Below, piece after piece: positions 1-6,344 of a stretch of DNA of 22,384 nt. Origin of the DNA: Anaerolineaceae bacterium (GTDB lineage Bacteria; Chloroflexota; Anaerolineae; Anaerolineales; Villigracilaceae); assembly GCA_022181005.1 (NCBI GenBank), contig BQMV01000130.1, positions 1 to 22,384 on the forward strand, in the 5' to 3' direction. A program made the position numbers and the translations under genes. How positions within the stretch are numbered: position 1 is the stretch's first letter; each line of letters begins with the position of its first letter. A model generated the notes under the pieces. It worked only from the letters and a program-made list of their open reading frames with translations. It had not been told where the DNA came from and did no database searches.

Positions 1-1022
1 TGTGTCATGTCGTTGAAGGTTTTGACCGGTTTGTGAGCGAAGCGAATGATTAAGTCGCCGCCAGCCTTTAAGCCGGCGATGGACGTGGGCGCATTGCCTG
101 CGCGGATACCCGCTCTATCCGCCGGTCCGCCTGAGGCGACCGACATAACGTAGGCGACGGTGTATTGTGTGAGCCCCAGCGCCTCGAATTCAGCAAGGCT
201 CATGTCGCTGGCGGAGGAGATGCCCAGATAGGGGTACTTGTATTTTCCCGTTTTAATTAAGCCGGGTACGATGCGTTTAACCAAATTGATGGAAATAGAG
301 AAGCCCACGCCTGAGTTGACGGCGTTGCCGGTTATTTGGTTAACAGATTCCGTGCGGATGGATTGGTTGACTCCGACTACTTCGCCGTTCAAATTGAAAA
401 GCGGACCGCCGGAATTGCCCGGATTGATCGCCGCATCGGTTTGGATGATGTCGGCGTTGCTGAAGAAACCGCCGCCGTCAGGCGCGACATGCGCCGGCTG
501 GGTGCGCCCCAAACCGGAGATGATCCCCATCGTCATAGTGCCGCTTAAGCCGAAAGGATTGCCGATGGCGACGACGGGCTGACCCACCATCAGCGCGCTT
601 GAATCGCCGATGGCAAGCGGATGAATCTCTGAAGCGGGCGCATTCACTTTGACGACCGCAATATCCGCGTCTGCGTCGAAGCCGACGACGGCGCCGTTGG
701 CTTTGTAGCCGGAAGCGAAGACAACCTCGACCGCGCTGGCGCCTTCTACGACATGATGGTTTGTGACGATATATCCCTGATCGTTGAATATGAATCCGGA
801 GCCGAGTCCTGTGTCGGTGCGGACGGCGACTACGCCGGGAATGACTTGCTGATAGAGCGAGGCAAGCGAACCGTCTAATGGAATGGACGCGTTTGAAGCG
901 GGCACAATGGCAGCGATGGGTTGCTGAGTTGGGGGTTGCGTTTCCGATTGCATTCTATCGGGCAAGGCGCATGCGGTCGCCGCCAGCGCCAACATGATAA
1001 TTGCGGTTAGAATTCTTTTCAT
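1..1022 (-). CDS. htrA: HtrA/DegP-like serine protease with PDZ domain, 3' end cut by window edge
   Basis: Extracytoplasmic trypsin-fold protease of the HtrA/Do family, which degrades or handles misfolded envelope proteins. The first 340 residues are visible. An N-terminal hydrophobic stretch (about residues 4-17) ends at Cys18, so it may be a lipoprotein, though the lipobox is weak (AATAC). The protease domain spans about 55-255, with the triad readable as His90 in TNHHVV, Asp120 in DADADIAVV and Ser204 in GNSGGPL. A PDZ domain starts near residue 262 (YLGIS) and runs off the window. The ATG at 1022 is preceded by AAGGAA about nine bases upstream. It lies 103 bp after the dnaJ-like gene on the same strand, a protein-quality-control pairing. 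The family call is firm; the exact subfamily and the downstream length are unknown. Confidence 0.93.
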   Translation of the reverse strand, partial: MKRILTAIIMLALAATACALPDRMQSETQPPTQQPIAAIVPASNASIPLDGSLASLYQQVIPGVVAVRTDTGLGSGFIFNDQGYIVTNHHVVEGASAVEVVFASGYKANGAVVGFDADADIAVVKVNAPASEIHPLAIGDSSALMVGQPVVAIGNPFGLSGTMTMGIISGLGRTQPAHVAPDGGGFFSNADIIQTDAAINPGNSGGPLFNLNGEVVGVNQSIRTESVNQITGNAVNSGVGFSISINLVKRIVPGLIKTGKYKYPYLGISSASDMSLAEFEALGLTQYTVAYVMSVASGGPADRAGIRAGNAPTSIAGLKAGGDLIIRFAHKPVKTFNDMT

Positions 1023-1125
1023 CGTAGTAATTTCCTTATTTCTTTTAAACTAGCGTAATATGCGACGATTAAGCGTCGTTAAATGCAAGTTAATCGAAAT
1101 TGAAAGCGGCGTTGCGCAGAGAAAC

Positions 1126-2013
1126 TTATGGTTTTATCTGCGACGCTTGTTCGAGAAGTTCGCGTTGTTTCGCTGAAAGGTGTTTGGGAATCTGTACTTT
1201 AAGCCGAACAAATAAATTACCCTTCTCCTTGGCGTTTTTTAGCAACGGCATTCCGCGTCCCACTAAACGGAAGATTTGTTCGGGCTGTGCGCCCGCAGGA
1301 ATAGTGAGTTTAAGGCGTCCTTCAAAAGTTTCCACGTCCGCTTCGCCGCCGAGCAAGGCGGTGAATGCGCTGACGGTCGCTGTTGTGTGCAGGTCGTTGC
1401 CCTTGCGTTCGAAGCGCGGATCTTCCGTTACATTCACGATTAAGTACAGGTCGGCGCCGCCGGGACCCGCGCTCGCCACGCGCACTTTGGAACCGGTGCG
1501 CACGCCCGCTGGAATGCGCACTTGTTTTCTTTTATTATTTTCCGCCTGGAGTAGACGCGTCGCTCCGCGATAGGCTTCCTCAAGCGTAATAGTGAGTTCT
1601 TGCTGATAGGTTTGCGGACGCGAGCGCGCTTGCGGCGCTCCGCCTCCGAAGATTGTGCGGAAGAAATCGGAGAAGCTGCCGCTGCCGCCGAAGAGGTCGT
1701 TAAGATCGCCGTAATCTACGCGAGTTCCGCTGCCGCTGCTATATTGCCCCCAGTTAAAATCACCCGGCGTTCCGCCTTGTTGCTGCCACTGCGAGTAGTC
1801 GGAACCCAGCTTATCGTATGCCGAGCGTTTTTTCGAATCGCCCAACACTTCGTATGCTTCGTTGATCTCTTTAAATTTGTCCTCGGCTTGTTTGTTGTTC
1901 GGGTTGTAATCGGGGTGATGCTGTTTTGCCAGTTTGCGATATGCCTTACGGATTTCATCTTCGCTGGCTTTACGGTCTACGCCGAGGATTTTGTAATAGT
2001 CCTTATAATCCAT
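1126..2013 (-). CDS. cbpA: DnaJ-class co-chaperone, CbpA type (no zinc finger)
   Basis: Hsp40 co-chaperone of 295 residues that would stimulate the ATPase of DnaK. A J domain occupies residues 4-70 with the HPD tripeptide at 33-35 and the helix IV motif KEINEAYEVLGD. A Gly/Phe/Ser-rich linker follows at about 75-130. The C-terminal substrate-binding beta domains start at QELTITLEEAYRGATR and continue through PAGVRTGSKVRVAS to PKHLSAKQRELLEQ. The CXXCXGXG zinc repeats of true DnaJ are absent, which makes it CbpA/type II. It starts 52 bp after elp3 and ends 103 bp before the htrA-like gene, all on the minus strand. A link to tRNA modification is not implied; general proteostasis is the simpler reading. 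Confidence 0.95.
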   Translation of the reverse strand: MDYKDYYKILGVDRKASEDEIRKAYRKLAKQHHPDYNPNNKQAEDKFKEINEAYEVLGDSKKRSAYDKLGSDYSQWQQQGGTPGDFNWGQYSSGSGTRVDYGDLNDLFGGSGSFSDFFRTIFGGGAPQARSRPQTYQQELTITLEEAYRGATRLLQAENNKRKQVRIPAGVRTGSKVRVASAGPGGADLYLIVNVTEDPRFERKGNDLHTTATVSAFTALLGGEADVETFEGRLKLTIPAGAQPEQIFRLVGRGMPLLKNAKEKGNLFVRLKVQIPKHLSAKQRELLEQASQIKP

Positions 2014-2065
2014 AATTTATATTGTGACACTGCGACGAATGTACGTCAAGCGTTTGGCTGGAGAT

Positions 2066-3760
2066 TTAACGGAACTCTAACTCAGACGCGTCATTCTGGT
2101 TTTGATTTGCCGAGTCGAGATTCTTCGTCAGATATAACCCGCTGCGTTTAAATCCGCGTGCGAGATAATATTTCCGCACGCCGATCGCTGAGATGACCGC
2201 CATACGGCGATATCCGCGTTGCACGGCGATGCGCTCGGCTTCTTCGAGCAGGCGCGTTCCCAGTCCGATATGTTGCGCGGCTCCGTCTTTTTCCGCGCCG
2301 ACGGGCAACGATTGCCCGTAGACGTGCACTTCGCGGATTAGCGCCGCGTCGCGCAGGTCGTCAATTTCCGTTTGCGGAGATTCATCGCTTGGCAGGGAGA
2401 GTCTGACGAATCCTGCGAGTTTATCTTCAGGCGTGACGTAGGAAATAAAATGTTCTTCCGCCGCGCCCGCTTGATAGATAAGATCGTCCAGTTCAAGCGC
2501 TTCGACGTTTACGTTTTTGTTTCGCACCTCGCGGCATCGCACACACTGACATTTCTGCCCGCGTCGCTTCAACTCGTTTTGTGCGTCTTGACGCAGGCTG
2601 GTTCGGCGGTTTCCTTCCACGACGTTGGTGGATGGAATATCTCGAACGATGCGGTTGACGCGGCAGTAACGCGGAACGGTCGGTTTGATATCGGCGATGA
2701 GATCAATTAACTCGTGCGTGTCGTAAGGCGTGAATTCGCCGCGCTGCCAATATTCGTAGAGTTCCGCGTTTGCCAGCAGTTGAGTCGGGTAGATTTTTAT
2801 TTCGTCGGGGCAGAGATCGGTCCACAGTCGCGCAAAATCTACGCGGTCTGATTGAGGCGTTGCGCCCAACAAGTTGGGCATCCAATGTAAGACGATCTTA
2901 AATCCTGCCGCGCGAAGCAGAGCGACGGCTTGATGTGTGCGTTCCACATTGTGCCCGCGGTTATTTAATGCGAGGATACGGTCGTCTAAACTTTGCGCGC
3001 CCATTTGCACTTTGGTCACGCCGAGATACCGCAACCAGCGGATCTCGTCGGGAGCGATCTCGTTGGGGCGCGTTTCGATAACTAGCCCCACGTTGCGATG
3101 ATGCGCCGTTTCGTTGACGGCTTGCGCTTGCTCGAGTCCGTTCTTCCCGACTGGCATGATCTTCAGATTTTCTTCCTGCTTTGCGGCTAACAGCGAATCG
3201 TTCATCGCGTCGAAACAGCGTTTGACGAACCACTCTTGATAGTCGCGCCGATAGGACGACCAAGTGCCGCCTAGAATTAATAGCTCGATCTTGTCCGTTG
3301 GGTGTCCTACCGCCTGTAGTTGGCGGAGGCGCGAACTAGTTTGCGCGTAAGGATCGAACTCATGCTCTACAGCGCGCATCGCGCCGGGTTCGTCGGGCAA
3401 ATACGATTTCGGCATGCGCACGTCGGTAGGGCAGAAGATGCAGTTTGCGGGGCAGGGATACGGTTTCGTGAGAACTGTTACCGTCGTTACGCCGGAGAGC
3501 GTGCGCATGGGTTTCATCCGCAATCGTTCCAGCAGTCGTGCGTCCGCTGGGATTTCGCCGGCGGCGACTAATTCTTTGTATAACGTTACCAGCATGGATT
3601 TGTTGAGATAGCCGCTGCCATCCGCCAGCGGATGACTGCGCAGCGTTTTGGTTACATCGCCTCCGCGGCGGATTTCTTCCAACGCTGTACGCGCTAGTTC
3701 TTTTTTATCGGGGGTGAGCAGGCGAGTCGCCCGCCATAATGCTCTTCGTTCGGTTTGCAT
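2066..3760 (-). CDS. elp3: Elp3-family tRNA wobble-uridine radical SAM/GNAT enzyme
   Basis: Bacterial homologue of the catalytic Elongator subunit, which uses SAM radical chemistry and acetyl-CoA to make 5-carboxymethyluridine at tRNA position 34. It has 564 residues. The radical SAM cluster Cys are C103, C107 and C110 (PYPCPANCIFCPT), followed by MPKSYLPDEPGAMRA. The barrel continues through LILGGTWSSY (161-170) and VIETRPNEI (227-235). A second Cys group, C404, C406 and C409 (KCQCVRCREV), matches the Elp3 metal site. The C-terminal GNAT domain shows the acetyl-CoA loop QHIGLGTRLL (496-505) and VRKYYLARGF with Tyr531/532. No other Elongator subunits are nearby, as is usual in prokaryotes. 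It follows cysH by 63 bp. The Trm9-like gene across the divergent promoter is a plausible pathway partner. Confidence 0.95.
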   Translation of the reverse strand: MQTERRALWRATRLLTPDKKELARTALEEIRRGGDVTKTLRSHPLADGSGYLNKSMLVTLYKELVAAGEIPADARLLERLRMKPMRTLSGVTTVTVLTKPYPCPANCIFCPTDVRMPKSYLPDEPGAMRAVEHEFDPYAQTSSRLRQLQAVGHPTDKIELLILGGTWSSYRRDYQEWFVKRCFDAMNDSLLAAKQEENLKIMPVGKNGLEQAQAVNETAHHRNVGLVIETRPNEIAPDEIRWLRYLGVTKVQMGAQSLDDRILALNNRGHNVERTHQAVALLRAAGFKIVLHWMPNLLGATPQSDRVDFARLWTDLCPDEIKIYPTQLLANAELYEYWQRGEFTPYDTHELIDLIADIKPTVPRYCRVNRIVRDIPSTNVVEGNRRTSLRQDAQNELKRRGQKCQCVRCREVRNKNVNVEALELDDLIYQAGAAEEHFISYVTPEDKLAGFVRLSLPSDESPQTEIDDLRDAALIREVHVYGQSLPVGAEKDGAAQHIGLGTRLLEEAERIAVQRGYRRMAVISAIGVRKYYLARGFKRSGLYLTKNLDSANQNQNDASELEFR

Positions 3761-3823
3761 GATTGATCTTGAAATGGATGCGTTTACGCGTCCATCTTGT
3801 TCTGCTTTCCTCTTTCCAAAACT

Positions 3824-4552
3824 TCAACGCATAGTTTCTACCGTGCGCGCGTCGTTCTTAACGAACATTTCGGTATGCAGTCCGCATTCGGTCTTGCCGC
3901 GTCCCTGCCAACGTCCCGCGCGCTCATCGTCGGCGACGCCAACCGCCGTTGTGCAGGGCGCACAGCCGACGCTGCGGTAACCCTGCTCGAATAGTGGATG
4001 CGTTGGCAAGCGGTGTTCTTCCATGTATCGTTGCACATCGGCTTTCGTCCAATTTAACATGGGGTTGACTTTTAGCAAACCGTTGTCTTGCAACTCTAGA
4101 ATTTTGGCGCGGGCGCGCGCGGCTGTCTGGTCGCGGCGAATGCCGCTGATCCAAGCCCGCATATCTCTCAGCGCTTTTTGCATCGGCTGAACCTTATGAA
4201 TAAAACAGCATACGTTCGGGTCGTCAAGCGGCAGCGTGCGAACCTGTCCTCGAACGAATGTATCCCAGCGCGCATCGCGGTAGAGATCCAATACGTTTAA
4301 CTTCCATTCGGAGGCGACCTTTTCGCGGAAGATCAATGTCTCCCAAAAGTGGTAGCCGGTATCCAAGAAGAAGATCAACGTATCGCGCCTGATCTGCGAA
4401 ATCATATGCAGTAAAGGCATGGATTGAGTCTGAAACGACGAACTGAGCGCGATCTGAGGCCAATAATTCTCGATCGCCCACGTTAGAATCTCTTGCGGCG
4501 GGCTGGATTCAAAACTCGTAGAAAGTTCTTCTATTTCCAGCGGCGTGAACAT
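3824..4552 (-). CDS. cysH: APS/PAPS reductase, iron-sulfur type
   Basis: Thioredoxin- or glutaredoxin-dependent reductase of adenylyl sulfate or phosphoadenylyl sulfate to sulfite, in assimilatory sulfate reduction. It has 242 residues with the ATP-pyrophosphatase fold. The nucleotide loop is LSSSFQTQS (36-44), followed by FFLDTGYHFWET (61-72) and GIRRDQTAARA. Four Cys typical of the [4Fe-4S] class are present, C115-C116 and C197-x2-C200 (GCAPCTTAV), with the catalytic Cys in ECGLH (C223). The paired Cys favour APS as substrate, by family knowledge. No ATP sulfurylase, APS kinase or sulfite reductase gene is in the window, so it is an orphan next to elp3. A -10-like TATAAT sits six bases before the ATG, suggesting a leaderless transcript. 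Confidence 0.92.
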   Translation of the reverse strand: MFTPLEIEELSTSFESSPPQEILTWAIENYWPQIALSSSFQTQSMPLLHMISQIRRDTLIFFLDTGYHFWETLIFREKVASEWKLNVLDLYRDARWDTFVRGQVRTLPLDDPNVCCFIHKVQPMQKALRDMRAWISGIRRDQTAARARAKILELQDNGLLKVNPMLNWTKADVQRYMEEHRLPTHPLFEQGYRSVGCAPCTTAVGVADDERAGRWQGRGKTECGLHTEMFVKNDARTVETMR

Positions 4553-4558
4553 GGCGGC

Positions 4559-4575
4559 ATTATACCCGTTATAAT
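4559..4575. promoter_or_regulatory. Face-to-face -10 boxes of divergent leaderless promoters (cysH / methyltransferase)
   Basis: Only 29 bp separate the start codons of cysH (minus) and the methyltransferase gene (plus). That gap holds a perfect TATAAT on each strand: the minus-strand copy at 4564-4559 and the plus-strand copy at 4570-4575, five bases apart. Each ends six bases before its own ATG, so transcription starting about seven bases past the -10 would begin at the A of the start codon. A fair plus-strand -35 (TGAACA, 4546-4551, spacing 18) lies inside cysH; no good minus-strand -35 is seen. Neither gene has a visible Shine-Dalgarno. The two polymerases could not bind at once. Confidence 0.6.
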
Positions 4576-4581
4576 CTTCCT

Positions 4582-5313
4582 ATGGATTCCGCCGTCGTTG
4601 CGCGTTTGCTTCAACTCAACCAGGATTTTTACGCGCGTTTCGGCGACTCGTTCTCCGCTACGCGGCAACGGATTCAACCCGGCGTACGGCGCGTCCTTGA
4701 AACCTTCGCGGAAGACGAAACTATTTTAGATTTGGGATGCGGCAACGGCGAATTGGCGCGCGAATTGGCGCGGCGCGGACAGCGCGGCTCGTATCTCGGC
4801 GTGGACTTTAGCCTGCCTCTCTTGCGCGCAGCCGAATCGCCCTCTGTAGAAATTTCGGAAGGCGCGCCTTTTTCGACTGCGTTTGTTCAGATGGACATTA
4901 CAAAGTTGTCTGCGTCGCTATGCGCCGATCGTTATTCGTTGATCGTCGCTTTTGCGGCGCTGCACCATATTCCCTCGACCGAACTGCGTTTGGATATCCT
5001 ACGGACGATTCGTCAACTGCTTAAGCCCGCCGGGTTATTCATTCACTCAAATTGGCAATTCTTAAACAGCGAGAAATTGAGGAAGCGCATCCAACCGTGG
5101 GAGCGCGTATCTATTTCTTCGTCGGAAGTTGACGAAGGCGATTATCTGCTAGACTGGCGGAGCGGGGGAGAGGGCTTGCGTTATGTCCACTGTTTCAGCG
5201 AATCTGAATTGAGCGGATTGGCGGTTGCAGCAAATTTCCGAATTGTGGAAACTTTTTTATCCGACGGCGAGACGGGGAATTTGGGACTGTATCAAATTTG
5301 GTCGCCCTGTTAA
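4582..5313 (+). CDS. Class I SAM methyltransferase, Trm9/ALKBH8-like (possible tRNA cm5U methyltransferase)
   Basis: SAM-dependent methyltransferase of 243 residues. Motif I is ILDLGCGNGELA (48-59), the acidic loop GVDFS (73-77) and the post-motif IV region AALHHIPSTELRLDILR (125-141). The pattern resembles yeast Trm9 and the methyltransferase domain of ALKBH8: an N-terminal Tyr-x-x-(Phe)-x-x-(Phe)-x-x-Thr-Arg segment before motif I (YARFGDSFSATRQRIQP), a LHH followed by Arg and a helix, a GDYLLDW motif near 187-192, and RYVHCFSESEL (200-210), which parallels RYYHLYREGEL of Trm9. Those enzymes esterify 5-carboxymethyluridine, the Elp3 product, and elp3 is two genes away. The methyltransferase call is secure; the tRNA role is inferred from motifs recalled and context. 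Alternatives are other small-molecule methyltransferases. It ends 10 bp from a convergent gene. Confidence 0.88.
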   Translation: MDSAVVARLLQLNQDFYARFGDSFSATRQRIQPGVRRVLETFAEDETILDLGCGNGELARELARRGQRGSYLGVDFSLPLLRAAESPSVEISEGAPFSTAFVQMDITKLSASLCADRYSLIVAFAALHHIPSTELRLDILRTIRQLLKPAGLFIHSNWQFLNSEKLRKRIQPWERVSISSSEVDEGDYLLDWRSGGEGLRYVHCFSESELSGLAVAANFRIVETFLSDGETGNLGLYQIWSPC

Positions 5314-5323
5314 AAGATGGCGT

Positions 5324-6313
5324 TCAAGCGGAGACGTTGTTTGGATCGGCGATATAACGCCACCAGTTGTTCGACACGCCGTTGAGGCGTCCTTTCGTCT
5401 TTGGAAAGTGCGTCAGCCACCAGACGTGGTGTTTGCGTATATCGCCGTTGCCCCATTCGTTCGCAGAGACCTCGCGCCGAATGCCTTTAAAGTCGGGGAA
5501 GTTATGGAACCAATCGTCGCATTCGCTCATGACGGCGGCAGGATTATTCCAGTCGTAGTCGCGGACGCTGTTTGGCGCGAAGTGGACGTTGCCTAGCGCG
5601 GCTTTGCCCGGCGATGTTTTGTCGTAACGAATGAAGCGGCGCCAGAGGTTCGCTTCTGTTGGAACTTTTTCGAATGTTTTTTCCATGATCGACTCGGCGC
5701 GATGCCCCATATTCTCGAGCATTTCGCCCACGCCGCGCTCATAAGAGAATCCCATAATTATAAAGCGTCGTTTAGCGGCGTCGGTGCGTTGAAGCGGGGG
5801 CGCGTTGCACCAAAATGCGCTGGGTCCGCCCATGATAGATTCGTAGAATCCCGCGTGCGGAAAGTTGAAGATCCATACCTCGTCAATTTCGTTCTTTGCC
5901 ACGCGCGACAAGATATTGAAATCTTTTAAAATCGCGTAATAATTTGCTTCAGCGGGCGCGAGGGGAGGCGCGTCGCCGCGTAAAACGCTCAGATACGATT
6001 CCGCGTCGTAGGCGCGTCCGTCCACTTTGACGGGGAATGCGTTCACGTCTATGCGTTCGATGATCTGATAATGGACGAGTCCGCCGCTGGCTTGCAGAAT
6101 GTCGGACATGAAGCCTCTGCCAAGGTCTTCGACTGCGTTCCAGCGCATGAACTCGGATAGCCTTTTTCCCGTTGACGGTTCAACGATCGGATTGTAAACA
6201 ATGACGAGCGTCTTGAGGATTATCGTTTCAAGCGGCTCGTCAGGAGAGTTTGCGGCGACCGTCGCTTGCGCGCGAGGCGCGGGTTTTCGTCGGAAGAGGG
6301 AGAAGAAGTTCAT
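5324..6313 (-). CDS. Conserved protein of unknown function, 329 residues
   Basis: Soluble-looking protein with no convincing signal peptide; the N-terminus (MNFFSLFRRKPAPRAQ) is short, basic and only mildly hydrophobic. I recognise it as belonging to a family of conserved bacterial hypothetical proteins but cannot name a function. Striking conserved-looking segments are TLVIVYNPIVEPSTGKRLSE (about 35-54), EIDEVWIFNFPHAGFYES (about 142-159), SAFWCNAPPL, FIIMGFSYERGVGEMLENMG and a Trp-rich end (HHVWWLTHFPKTKG, NNWWRYI). The abundance of aromatic, His and Asn residues would suit a carbohydrate or phosphate ligand, but this is only an impression. The gene follows the PP2C-like gene by 31 bp. A weak -10-like CATACT lies six bases before its ATG, so it may also have its own start. 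Confidence 0.85.
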   Translation of the reverse strand: MNFFSLFRRKPAPRAQATVAANSPDEPLETIILKTLVIVYNPIVEPSTGKRLSEFMRWNAVEDLGRGFMSDILQASGGLVHYQIIERIDVNAFPVKVDGRAYDAESYLSVLRGDAPPLAPAEANYYAILKDFNILSRVAKNEIDEVWIFNFPHAGFYESIMGGPSAFWCNAPPLQRTDAAKRRFIIMGFSYERGVGEMLENMGHRAESIMEKTFEKVPTEANLWRRFIRYDKTSPGKAALGNVHFAPNSVRDYDWNNPAAVMSECDDWFHNFPDFKGIRREVSANEWGNGDIRKHHVWWLTHFPKTKGRLNGVSNNWWRYIADPNNVSA

Positions 6314-6344
6314 GCGTACAGTATGCGGGCGCGCAAGCGCTTAA

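Noticed and set aside
238..582. Plus-strand frame antisense to the protease gene
   Set aside because: The protease frame on the other strand is intact with its catalytic triad; this frame is a shadow.
1062..1079. Small stem-loop (CGACG ... CGTCG) between the dnaJ-like and htrA-like genes
   Set aside because: The stem is only five to six base pairs with no T tract on the transcribed strand; too weak to call a terminator or operator.
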